A stretch of 64,000 bases of DNA from the NCBI RefSeq assembly GCF_000315425.1, contig NZ_JH992922.1, positions 460,873 to 524,872 of the forward strand. The letters run 5' to 3'. A program made the translations under genes and the position numbers. The notes below the pieces were generated by a model. That model had not been told where the DNA came from. It did no database searches and saw only the letters and a list, made by a program, of their open reading frames with translations. The DNA is from Massilia timonae CCUG 45783 (GTDB lineage: Bacteria; Pseudomonadota; Gammaproteobacteria; Burkholderiales; Burkholderiaceae_D). Positions 10,597-21,031 of this stretch are shown piece after piece (positions within the stretch are counted from its first letter, which is position 1; each line of letters opens with the position of its first letter).

Positions 10597-12690
10597 TTAC
10601 GCCGGTTGCGGCAGCTTGACCGACAGGTCTTCGTATTCACGCTCGAAATCGAGCGTCTTGCGCTGGGTGCTCATCGCCATCAGGGCCTCGGCCCCGCCAT
10701 CGACGTCGCGCACCCAGATCCAGACGCGCCGCTCGCGGATGTAGAACATCGCGAACACGCCCAGCGTCAGCAGCAGGCAGCCGAAGTAGACCACATTCTT
10801 GCCCGGCGAGCGAGTCATCTGCAGCACCGACGCCTTTACTTCGGTGAAATCGTCCAGCTGCAAATAGACCGGGGCGCCGTACAGGAAGCTGTCCGACAAG
10901 GCATTGGTGGCCAGTTGCAGGAAGCGGCCGTTGGCATCGGTCGGCTCCGCCGCGGCATCGCCGTTCTTTTCGCGCGCCACCTGCCACAGTTCCCACAGCG
11001 CGCCGTTGAGCATCTTCATGAAGATGCCGGCCGCCTTTTCCTGCTCGGCCTGCGGGATCTGTTCCAGGAAGCGGGCCACGCCGACGAAACCGCCGCGGCC
11101 GTCGCTGCCTGCGAAGATGTCGAGCGTGCGCGCGGCCGAGTCCTTCAGCTGGCCGGCCAGCGCGCCGCCGCCGCGCTGCTCCGCGCTGAGCGCGCGGCTG
11201 GCGTAGCGGGTGGCCGCCTCCTGGCGCGCGGCCGGATCGGACAGCGCCGCGCGCAGGCGCATCCAGTCGCCCACGCCGTGGCGCTCGTCGGACGGGATGC
11301 GCAGGAAGCTGAAGTTCTCGGACGGATTCGAGCGCACGCCGGCCAGGTAGACCTGGGCGCCTTCGAGGGTCAGCGGCTGCATGTAGTTCATGTATTCGCG
11401 CGCCTGGCCGGTGTGGTCGCGCAGCTTGTATTGCACGCTGGGGCCGACGTTTTTCAGGTCCTTGTTGGCGTCCGGGTCGGCCGCCGCGCCGGATGCCTTG
11501 CCCAGCGTGGCCGACAGCTGCGCATTGAAGCCGACGTTCTTGCCCACCGCGCGCGCGTCGTTGCCCTGGGCGACGTTCTCGACGTTGAAGGGACGGAAGC
11601 CCGACCACTCGACGGCATAGGTATCCTTGCCGAAGGTGAGCTCGGTCGCGCCATTGACTTCGCCTTCGATCGGGAAGCTGGCCGCGCTGGCGCCCGTCAT
11701 CGGGAAGCCGGTCAGCCTGAGCTTGCTGCCGCCATCGTCAAAGCTCGACTGGTAGACGGCGATGCCCTTGTAGATCAGCGGATGGTTGACCTTGATCGTC
11801 GACTCGAACTTGTGGCCGTTTTCCAGGTCGTGCACCACGACGTCGCTGGCGAACAGCTTGGGCATGCCGGTCGAATAGAACTCGATGTGGAATTTCTTGA
11901 GCTCGATCCCGAACGGCAATTCCTGCACCAGCACGCCGGACGGCTGGTTCAGGATCGCGGTATGGCTGGTCTGGCCCTCGGCGATCGCGGTATTGCCGCG
12001 GAAGCTGGGATTGCCCGTGCTCAGGCGATGCTGGGCCGGGATCTCGGCGATCACGCCGCTGCCGGTGAACGGCGTCTTGCCGAAGAACCATTGCTGGACA
12101 CGCACTGGGAGTTCCGAGTCCAGCATGCCGCCCAGCAGGATCACGATGATCGAGGTGTGGGCGAAGATATAGCCGAACTTGTTGCCGGCGCCCTTCTTGG
12201 CCGACACCAGGATCGCCTGGTCTTTTTCCACGACCTTGGTGGCATAGCCGGCGTGGCGCAGGCGCAACGCGCTCTGCTCGGCCAGCGCGGCGCGCGACAG
12301 CGGCGCCTGCCAGTCGGCCTTGTGATGGAAATTGCGCAGCGATTCGACACGCACGTTCTCGCGCCAGCTGCGCATATCGCGCAACATCTTCGGCGTGTTG
12401 CGCACCACGCACAGCGCGGTCGAGACGATCAGCACTACCAGGATGACCAGGAACCACCAGCTCGAATAGACGTTGTACAGGCCGAGCTTGTCGAAGATCT
12501 CGAACCAGAACGGCCCGAACTGGTTCACGTAATTGGGCATCGGCTCGTTCTGCTTGAGCACGGTGCCAATGACGGAGGCGATGGAGATGATGGTGAGCAG
12601 GCTGATCGCGAAGCGCATCGAGGAGATCAGCTCGACCGCCTCGGCCAGCCAGGGGCGGCGGGTATTCAGTTCAATTCCGGTGGTGCTCAT
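10597..12690 (-). CDS. resB: Cytochrome c maturation protein ResB (Ccs1)
   Basis: 697 residues. Three transmembrane helices near the N-terminus (about residues 20-40, 75-95, 170-190) and one near the C-terminus enclose a large periplasmic domain. Typical segments are RFAISLLTIISIASVIGTVLKQNE and FAHTSIIVILLGG (a His in a heme-contacting helix). It partners CcsB in System II heme ligation. The next gene downstream is ccsB and the next upstream is a diheme cytochrome c4, a likely substrate. Confidence 0.94.
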   Translation of the reverse strand: MSTTGIELNTRRPWLAEAVELISSMRFAISLLTIISIASVIGTVLKQNEPMPNYVNQFGPFWFEIFDKLGLYNVYSSWWFLVILVVLIVSTALCVVRNTPKMLRDMRSWRENVRVESLRNFHHKADWQAPLSRAALAEQSALRLRHAGYATKVVEKDQAILVSAKKGAGNKFGYIFAHTSIIVILLGGMLDSELPVRVQQWFFGKTPFTGSGVIAEIPAQHRLSTGNPSFRGNTAIAEGQTSHTAILNQPSGVLVQELPFGIELKKFHIEFYSTGMPKLFASDVVVHDLENGHKFESTIKVNHPLIYKGIAVYQSSFDDGGSKLRLTGFPMTGASAASFPIEGEVNGATELTFGKDTYAVEWSGFRPFNVENVAQGNDARAVGKNVGFNAQLSATLGKASGAAADPDANKDLKNVGPSVQYKLRDHTGQAREYMNYMQPLTLEGAQVYLAGVRSNPSENFSFLRIPSDERHGVGDWMRLRAALSDPAARQEAATRYASRALSAEQRGGGALAGQLKDSAARTLDIFAGSDGRGGFVGVARFLEQIPQAEQEKAAGIFMKMLNGALWELWQVAREKNGDAAAEPTDANGRFLQLATNALSDSFLYGAPVYLQLDDFTEVKASVLQMTRSPGKNVVYFGCLLLTLGVFAMFYIRERRVWIWVRDVDGGAEALMAMSTQRKTLDFEREYEDLSVKLPQPA

Positions 12691-12809
12691 ACTCTACAAC
12701 TTTCATCCTGCGCGAAAGCGGACCCGCGCGTGGAAAAAAGGGCGTCAGCTCGACGCTGCCGCCCTCTTCCGTTCATCTCATGCTCATGCCTAGCGCTAAA
12801 GCAACACTC

Positions 12810-13493
12810 TTAGCGTAAGCCGGCGATATAGTCTGCCACTGCACGCATCTCTTCCGGCGACATCCGTTGCGACAGCACCGTCATCTGCGGGCTGTTGGCG
12901 CGGGTGCCGGTCTTGAATGCTTCCAGCTGGGCCGTGGTGTAATCCTGGTGCTGGCCGGCCAGGCGCGGGTATTGCGCCGGGATGCCGTTGGCGGTGGCGC
13001 CATGACAGCTGGCGCAGGCAGCCACGCCTTTTTCCGCAATGCCGCCGCGATAGATCTTGCGGCCCAGCTCGACGGTTTCCTTGTTCTTCGCCGCGCCGGG
13101 CTTGTGCGCCTGCGTCGCGAGCCAGGCTGCGATATCCTTCTTCTCCTGCTCCGTCAGCATCTTGGCATAGGTCGTCATGATCGGCTGCTGGCGGTGCGCG
13201 GTCGTGAAGTCGACCAGCTGCTTGTGGGTATACGTCGCGAACTGGCCCGACAGTTTCGGATTGATCGCGATCGTCGAATTGCCGGCCGCGCCGTGGCAGG
13301 ACAGGCAGGACGGCAGGCCGCGCGCGGCGTCGCCCGCTTCGTACAGGGCGCCACCCTTGGCTGGATCGGCTTTGACCGCTGGCGCGGTTGCGGCGGACGC
13401 CGCCATCGCCGCCGGTAGTCCCCCAAAAACAGTCAGCGAAGTAACCAACAGTGTTTTAAGCAAGGGGGACGTCAACCGATTCATAACTGGCAC
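12810..13493 (-). CDS. Diheme cytochrome c4-type protein
   Basis: 227 residues. A signal peptide (about residues 1-31) precedes two class I cytochrome c domains, with heme motifs CLSCH and CASCH. Each has a downstream Met (PIMTTYAKML and SPQMTVLSQRM) that can serve as axial ligand. Cytochrome c4 is a periplasmic electron carrier feeding terminal oxidases. It lies upstream of resB-ccsB, which assemble c-type cytochromes, and is divergent from engB. Confidence 0.93.
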   Translation of the reverse strand: MPVMNRLTSPLLKTLLVTSLTVFGGLPAAMAASAATAPAVKADPAKGGALYEAGDAARGLPSCLSCHGAAGNSTIAINPKLSGQFATYTHKQLVDFTTAHRQQPIMTTYAKMLTEQEKKDIAAWLATQAHKPGAAKNKETVELGRKIYRGGIAEKGVAACASCHGATANGIPAQYPRLAGQHQDYTTAQLEAFKTGTRANSPQMTVLSQRMSPEEMRAVADYIAGLR

Positions 13494-13627
13494 CTTATAA
13501 AGTCAAGATTGAAAGTTCAGTGCAGCGCTTTGATCTACCCGCCAGTGGGCGGAGCAGCAATCAACCCCTTATTGTACAATAGCTTTGTTTCCCCAACGCC
13601 ATTTCATGGCCCTTATTCCCTCTCCCA

Positions 13628-15398
<1,771 letters not shown>

Positions 15399-15414
15399 TC
15401 GCGCCGCGCTCATG

Positions 15415-15442
15415 AAAAAACCGTGCCGAGGCACGGTTTTTT
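15415..15442. terminator. Bidirectional terminator between hemB and the TonB-like gene
   Basis: Six A residues, stem CCGTGC, CGAG loop, GCACGG, then six T residues. It is symmetric, so it can end transcription from hemB and from the convergent gene that stops at 15461. Confidence 0.88.
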
Positions 15443-15460
15443 GTTGGCGTCGACAATGCC

Positions 15461-16402
15461 TCAGCGTCCCGGCACCGGCCTGTAATCCGGGAACATCTCC
15501 TTGTACAGGAAGGTCATCAGCTGATCCGTATCCTGCGGCCTTGCGCTGAGCTTCACCACGCGCCCCAGGCGGTGCGAATCCCACTCGAAGTCGCCCTTCT
15601 TCTCGCGCCGGATCAGCTCGATCATCTTCTTGATGACGGCGGTCTCGATATCGCGCTCGCTGCCCTGCTCCACCGTCACCGCCGTCAGCCAGCGCCGCTT
15701 GAAGCTCGGGTTCCAGCCGCGGAACTTGAGGTCCATGGTGTTGAAGGTCTTGTTCGACACCGAGAAGATGCCGCCCGTCTCGTTGCTGTCGTCGGTGCCG
15801 CGGCCGTTGATGGCGGCGATGTTCGCCAGCGCGTTGCGGGTGCCGCGCGCGGCGTCGCTTTCCTGGGCCGGCACTTCGGCGCCGGTCGGGGCGCCGCGGC
15901 GCTCGCGCTGGGCCTTCACGTAAGCCGCCATGTCCATGTCGGGCGGGACTTCGGTGGGCGGCTGCTGGCGCTGCGGTTGCGGCGGGGCCGGCGGCGCGGG
16001 ACGCTCGTCGGGAACCGTGATGGTGTCCGGCAGGCGCTGGACGATGATGCGCTCCTGTTCCACGCGCGGCACCGGCGGCGCCGGCAAGGGACGCGGCGTC
16101 GGCCGCGGCGCCGCCTCGACGGGTGAGGTTTCCTGCAGCGGCGCCACATAGACCACCTGGCTGTCGCCCTGGTCTTCCGAGGCCGGCCGCGCCGTGCGCT
16201 GGTCCTGCTCCTTCGGTTCATAGAACCACAGCAGCACCAGCAACAGGTGGACGGCGATCGTGCCCGCCACGCCAAAGCGGCTCGGCTTCTTGCGCCCGTA
16301 GGCTAGCCCCAGCCCATAGCGCGGCCCCGTCGGCGGCAGTGGCTGCCCGCAATGGGAACACACTTCGCTGTCCTGGTCGTAGGTGTGGGAATGGTCACGC
16401 AA
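15461..16402 (-). CDS. TonB-like membrane-anchored protein of unknown function
   Basis: 313 residues. The N-terminus carries a CSHCGQPL pair resembling half of a zinc ribbon. One transmembrane helix follows (about residues 43-62), then a long Pro/Arg-rich segment (about 65-155) and a folded C-terminal domain (about 190-313). This resembles TonB or TolA architecture: inner-membrane anchor, extended periplasmic linker and C-terminal domain. The C-terminal domain does not show the usual TonB motif (YP.xA). There is no ExbBD or receptor nearby. The function is not known. Confidence 0.75.
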   Translation of the reverse strand: MRDHSHTYDQDSEVCSHCGQPLPPTGPRYGLGLAYGRKKPSRFGVAGTIAVHLLLVLLWFYEPKEQDQRTARPASEDQGDSQVVYVAPLQETSPVEAAPRPTPRPLPAPPVPRVEQERIIVQRLPDTITVPDERPAPPAPPQPQRQQPPTEVPPDMDMAAYVKAQRERRGAPTGAEVPAQESDAARGTRNALANIAAINGRGTDDSNETGGIFSVSNKTFNTMDLKFRGWNPSFKRRWLTAVTVEQGSERDIETAVIKKMIELIRREKKGDFEWDSHRLGRVVKLSARPQDTDQLMTFLYKEMFPDYRPVPGR

Positions 16403-16537
16403 GATCGATCGATTTCCTGGAAGCCACGTCTAAAAAAACGGCAGAGAGCCGCAGTCTAACCGTTTTGCGGCGCCGACGCACCACGCGCGGCGCCCGGGTG
16501 CGCTGTCCAGGCCGTTGATGGTTGTTACCAAATGTTT

Positions 16538-16583
16538 CCGGCCGCCAGTATCAGACAATGAATGTTCCGATACTGGCGGCCGG
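16538..16583. repeat. Long inverted repeat downstream of the RND pump gene
   Basis: Perfect 15-base arms (CCGGCCGCCAGTATC and its complement) around a 16-base loop, 20 bases after the RND stop. It could act as a terminator for the minus-strand operon, but no U tract follows, so a palindromic repeat or stability element is also possible. Confidence 0.6.
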
Positions 16584-16603
16584 CCGGCGCACATGATTGC
16601 CGC

Positions 16604-19600
16604 TCAGGCCGGGTGCACGGGGTGGACCGGCGTGGCCGGATGCGCCACGTGGTCCTGGTCGGCCCTGGCGATCTGCTCGTCGGTCAACGGGCCGGTGCCG
16701 CTGTAGCGGTCCAGGTACAGGTAGATCACCGGGGTGATGTACAGGGTGATGACTTGCGAGAAGATCAGGCCACCGCACACCGCCAGGCCCAGCGGCTGGC
16801 GCAGCTCGGCGCCGGCGCCGATGCCCAGCGCGATCGGCAGCGCGCCCATCAGCGCCGCCAGGGTCGTCATCAGGATCGGGCGGAAGCGCAGGATGCAGGC
16901 CTCGCGGATCGCCTCTTGCGGGCTCATGCCCAGGTTGCGCTGGGCGTCGAGCGCGAAGTCGATCATCATGATCGCGTTCTTCTTGACGATGCCGATCAGC
17001 ATCAGGATGCCGATCATGGCGATCAGGGTCAGGTCCTTGTCGAAGAACCACAAGGTGATCAGCGCCCCGACGGCCGCCGACGGCAGGCCGGCCAGGATGG
17101 TCAGCGGGTGGATATAGCTTTCATACAGCACGCCCAGCAGCACGTAGATGACGCCGACCGCGGCGATGATCAGGATCAGCTGGCTCGATTGCGTATCCTG
17201 GAACACGGCGGCGTCGCCGCCATAGGTCGCGATGACCGAGGCCGGCAGCTTCATTTCGCGCCCCAGCTCCTCGATGTGGGCGGTGGCGTCGCCCAGCGAC
17301 ACGCCCGGGGCCAGGTTGAACGACAGGGTGATCGCCTGCAGCTGGCCCTGGTGGTTGACCTGCAGCGGGCCGACCGTGCGGCGCACCGAGGCGATGCTCG
17401 ACAGCTTGACCAGCTCGCCGCTCTTGCTGCGCACCGAGACCCGCGACAGCGCTTCGTCGTAGTAGCGGTCGCTCGCGGCCGCTTCCAGGATCACGTAGTA
17501 GCTCGCCGCCGTCGAATAAATGGTCGAGACCTGGCGTTCGCCGAACGAGGCGTACATCACAGTGCGGATGTCGTCCATTTCCACGCCCAGCAGCGCCGCC
17601 TTGTCGCGGTCGATGTCCACCGTCGCCTGCAGCGCCTTGTTCTGGGAATCGCTGTTGACGTCGCGGAAGCGCTCGTCCTTGCGCATGCCTTCCAGGAATT
17701 TCTCGGCCCAGCCGCCGATCTCGCCGCCCGACACGCTCTGCAGCGTGTACTGGTAGCGCGCCTTGCTCTGGCGCCCGCCCAGCTGCAGGTTTTGCTGCGG
17801 CGACATGAACACCTGCACGCCCGGCACCGCGCGGGTGGCCTTGCGCAGGTCGTCGATCACCAGGTCCATCGGCGGACGTTCGCCGCGGTCCTTCAGCACC
17901 AGGAACATGCGGCCGGTATTGCCGCCGCCGCTGAACGAGGTCGTGTCCTTCACATAGGGATTGGCGCGGATGATGTCGACCACCTTGCCCTGCAGCTCGG
18001 CCAGCGCCATCGACGACGTGTCTTCCGACGCTTCGACCATCACGCGGATCTGGCCGATGTCTTCTTCGGGGAAGAAGCCCTTCGGCATGGTGGAATACAG
18101 CACGCCGGTCAGCACGAAGGTGCCCAGCGCCAGCATCAGCACCACGAAACGGTGGCGCAGCGCCAGGTCCAGCGTGCGTCCATAGCCGTTGCGCACGCGC
18201 GTGAAGCCGGCTTCGAAGCGGCGGCCGATCCACGACATGTCTTTCGGGTCGACGTGGCCGCCATCCTTGAGCAGGCGCGAGCACAGCATCGGCACCAGGG
18301 TCAGCGAGATCAGGGCCGAGACCAGCACCGCCAGGCCGACGATCACGGCGAATTCGCGGAACAGCAGGCCGATCACGCCCGGCATGAAGAAGATCGGGAT
18401 GAACACCGCCACCAGCGAGATCGAGATCGAGATGATGGTGAAGCCCACCTCGCGCGCGCCGATGAGGGCGGCCGCCATCGGCTTCTTGCCCATCTCCATA
18501 TGGCGCACGATATTCTCGAGCACCACGATCGCGTCATCGACCACCAGGCCGACCGCCAGCGTGATGCCGAGCAGCGAGATATTGTCCAGGCTGTAGCCGA
18601 GCCAGTACAGCAGCGACAGCGCGCCCAGCAGCGAGATCGGCACCGTCACCGCCGGGATGAAGGTGGCGGCGGCGCGGTGCAGGAACAGGAAGATCACCAG
18701 GATCACCAGCAGCACGGTGCCGCCGAGGGTCAGGTTGACGTCGTGGATCGCTTCGCGGATCGACAGCGAGCGGTCGTTCACCAGCTCGATCTTGATCGAG
18801 GCCGGCAGCTGTCCTTCGAAGCGCGGGATCAGCGCGCGCACCGCGTCGACCACCTGCACGGTGTTCGCGTTCGGCTGGCGCTGCACCATCAGCGAGATCG
18901 AGCGCTCGCCGTTCAGGCTGCCCATGGCCTTGACCGACTGGTAGCTGTCCTGCACGTCGGCGATGTCTTTCAGGCGCACCGGCAGGCCGTCGCGGGTGGC
19001 GATGATCAGGTTGGCGAAGTCGGCCGCCCGCATCAGCTGGCCGCCGCCCTGGATGGTCAGCGCCTGGGTCGGGCCGTCGAGGATGCCCAGCGGCGTGTTC
19101 GAGTTGGCCGCGCGCAGGGCCGCCGCCAGCTCGTCCATCGAGATATTGCGGGCGTTCATCAGGTCGGAACGGGCGCGCACGCGCACGGCGAAGCGCTTGC
19201 CGCCGTTGATCGACACTTGCGAGACGCCCTGCACGGTCGAGATCGCCGGCGAGATCAGGTTTTCGGCGTAGTCGTTCAGCTCCGACAAGTCCATCGACGG
19301 CGAGGTCAGGTGCATGAACAGGATCGGGGCGTCGGCCGGGTTGACCTTGCGGTAGGACGGCATCTCGGTCATCTCGAGCGGCAGGCGGCGCTGGGCCACC
19401 AGCAGGGCCGCCTGGACGTCCACCGCCGCCTTGTCGACGTCGATCTCGTTGTCGAACTCCAGCACGATATTGGTGTCGCCCTGGGTGCTGGTCGAGGTGA
19501 TCAGCTTGATGCCGGCGATGGTCGAGAACTGCTTCTCGAGCGGCAGCGCCACCGAGGACGCCATCGTCTCGGGGCTGGCCCCGGCCAGGTTGGCGTAGAC

Positions 19601-19738
19601 GTTGATGACCGGCGTGTTATAGCTGGGCAGCGCGGCGACCGGGATCTGCATGTACGACAGGATGCCGACCAGCACCAGGCTGAGCGACAGCAGCACCACC
19701 ATCACCGGACGGCGGATACACAGTTCGGACAGATTCAT
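16604..19738 (-). CDS. RND multidrug efflux pump, inner-membrane subunit (MdtB/MuxB-like)
   Basis: 1044 residues, the usual HAE1-RND length. It starts MNLSELCIRRPVMVVLLSLSL and has the duplicated 12-helix layout with two large periplasmic loops. Transmembrane helix 4 holds GLVVDDAIVVLENI with the adjacent acidic pair used in proton relay. It should export toxic compounds across the envelope using the proton gradient, with the adaptor encoded upstream and an outer-membrane channel. No outer-membrane factor is in the window, and only one pump subunit is present, unlike MdtBC pairs. The start ATG overlaps the adaptor stop (ATGA). Confidence 0.94.
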   Translation of the reverse strand: MNLSELCIRRPVMVVLLSLSLVLVGILSYMQIPVAALPSYNTPVINVYANLAGASPETMASSVALPLEKQFSTIAGIKLITSTSTQGDTNIVLEFDNEIDVDKAAVDVQAALLVAQRRLPLEMTEMPSYRKVNPADAPILFMHLTSPSMDLSELNDYAENLISPAISTVQGVSQVSINGGKRFAVRVRARSDLMNARNISMDELAAALRAANSNTPLGILDGPTQALTIQGGGQLMRAADFANLIIATRDGLPVRLKDIADVQDSYQSVKAMGSLNGERSISLMVQRQPNANTVQVVDAVRALIPRFEGQLPASIKIELVNDRSLSIREAIHDVNLTLGGTVLLVILVIFLFLHRAAATFIPAVTVPISLLGALSLLYWLGYSLDNISLLGITLAVGLVVDDAIVVLENIVRHMEMGKKPMAAALIGAREVGFTIISISISLVAVFIPIFFMPGVIGLLFREFAVIVGLAVLVSALISLTLVPMLCSRLLKDGGHVDPKDMSWIGRRFEAGFTRVRNGYGRTLDLALRHRFVVLMLALGTFVLTGVLYSTMPKGFFPEEDIGQIRVMVEASEDTSSMALAELQGKVVDIIRANPYVKDTTSFSGGGNTGRMFLVLKDRGERPPMDLVIDDLRKATRAVPGVQVFMSPQQNLQLGGRQSKARYQYTLQSVSGGEIGGWAEKFLEGMRKDERFRDVNSDSQNKALQATVDIDRDKAALLGVEMDDIRTVMYASFGERQVSTIYSTAASYYVILEAAASDRYYDEALSRVSVRSKSGELVKLSSIASVRRTVGPLQVNHQGQLQAITLSFNLAPGVSLGDATAHIEELGREMKLPASVIATYGGDAAVFQDTQSSQLILIIAAVGVIYVLLGVLYESYIHPLTILAGLPSAAVGALITLWFFDKDLTLIAMIGILMLIGIVKKNAIMMIDFALDAQRNLGMSPQEAIREACILRFRPILMTTLAALMGALPIALGIGAGAELRQPLGLAVCGGLIFSQVITLYITPVIYLYLDRYSGTGPLTDEQIARADQDHVAHPATPVHPVHPA

Positions 19739-20913
19739 GCCTGCTCGCCCTGTTTGGCCGGCGCCGGCGCGGCCGGCTTGGCGCCCTGCCCGGCCAGGCG
19801 CACCTTGCCGCCCGGACGCAGGTTCTGCTTGCCTTCGGTGATGACCCGTTCGTCGCCCTCGAGGCCGGTGACGGCCGCCTGGTCGCCGAAGGCGTACACG
19901 CGCTGCACCGGCACCTGGCGCGCCGAGTTGCCCTCGCCCAGCACATAGACGAAGGTGCCGTTGGTCGCCGTGATGATGGCGGTCTGCGGGATCACCACCG
20001 CATTCTTCAGCGTTTGCACCACCACGTTGGCGGTCACGTACTGGCCCGGCCACAGGGAGGTGTCGCGGTTGGCGAACTCGCCCTTCACGCGGATGGTGCC
20101 GGCCTGCGGATCGACCGCGTTGTCGATGAAGCTCAGGCGGCCGACCACCGGCGCGTCTTCTTCCTTGCCGCTGCCCGGGTTGACCCGTACCTCGACGTTG
20201 CCCTGCTTCTGGGCCGCCAGCAGCGCGCCCAGCGTCGATTCCGGCAGGGTGAACGACACGTTGATCGGGTCGAGCTGGGTGATGGTGGTGAGCGAGGTGC
20301 TCATCTGCACCAGGGTGCCCGGGTGGACGTCGATGGCGCCGACCCGGCCCGTCATCGGCGCCCGGATCGTGGTGTAGCTGGCGCTCACGCGCGTGGCGCG
20401 GGCCGCCGCCTGGTTCGACTGCACCAGCGCGCGCTGGGCTTCGACCTGGCTGAGCAGGGAGTCGAGGGCGCTCTGGGCCAGGAAGTTCTGCGCCACCAGT
20501 TCCTGGCTGCGCTTGTACTGGCGCTCGAGGTCGGCCAGGGTGGCCGAGTCGCGCGCCACCTGCGCTTCGGCGCGGGCGACGTTGGCCATGTCGGCGCGGT
20601 CATCGAGCGAGAACATCAGCTGGCCTTCCTTGACGAACTGGCCTTCGCGGATATGTACTTCGCGGATCGTGGTGACGGTCTGCGGATGCAGGTTGACCGT
20701 TTTCATTGGGGTCACGGTGCCGTTGGCGAACAGTTCGACGCCGACGTCGCGCCGCTCGGGCGCGACCACGTTGACGGTCACCGGCGGCTGGCCGCCCGGC
20801 CCCTGGCCCGCTCCCGCCTCGGCCTTGGCATCGTTGCCCTGGTTCAGATACCAGCCGCCAGCCACGACCAGCGCCGCAATTCCGGCGATGACGCCGACAT
20901 TCTTCTTTTTCAT
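19735..20913 (-). CDS. RND efflux periplasmic adaptor subunit (MdtA-like)
   Basis: 392 residues. One N-terminal membrane anchor or uncleaved signal (about residues 7-25) is followed by a lipoyl half (VHIREGQFVKEGQLMFSLDD), an alpha-helical hairpin (about 110-165), the second lipoyl half (YTTIRAPMTGRVGAIDVHPG) and a beta-barrel domain. No lipobox is present. It connects the RND pump to an outer-membrane channel. It overlaps the pump gene by four bases and lies 118 bases downstream of the kinase gene, on the same strand. Confidence 0.94.
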   Translation of the reverse strand: MKKKNVGVIAGIAALVVAGGWYLNQGNDAKAEAGAGQGPGGQPPVTVNVVAPERRDVGVELFANGTVTPMKTVNLHPQTVTTIREVHIREGQFVKEGQLMFSLDDRADMANVARAEAQVARDSATLADLERQYKRSQELVAQNFLAQSALDSLLSQVEAQRALVQSNQAAARATRVSASYTTIRAPMTGRVGAIDVHPGTLVQMSTSLTTITQLDPINVSFTLPESTLGALLAAQKQGNVEVRVNPGSGKEEDAPVVGRLSFIDNAVDPQAGTIRVKGEFANRDTSLWPGQYVTANVVVQTLKNAVVIPQTAIITATNGTFVYVLGEGNSARQVPVQRVYAFGDQAAVTGLEGDERVITEGKQNLRPGGKVRLAGQGAKPAAPAPAKQGEQA

Positions 20914-21031
20914 TCTCGTCCCTTGCCGCCCGTTGTCGGCGGCTCCATCATTGATCGTGGTGGCCGTGCAGCTCGCCCTGGATGAGGGCGCCGCATTGTC
21001 CCACAGTGTTGTTACGACTTCGTGTACTGCC

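Noticed and set aside
9325..12813. Open frame of 1162 codons antisense to ccsB and resB
   Set aside because: A GC-driven shadow: low-complexity His/Arg/Gln-rich translation, while the other strand encodes two well-defined cytochrome maturation proteins.
16562..19948. Open frame of 1128 codons antisense to the RND pump
   Set aside because: Again a shadow of a long GC-rich gene; composition is His/Arg/Asp/Gln-heavy and no motif is present.
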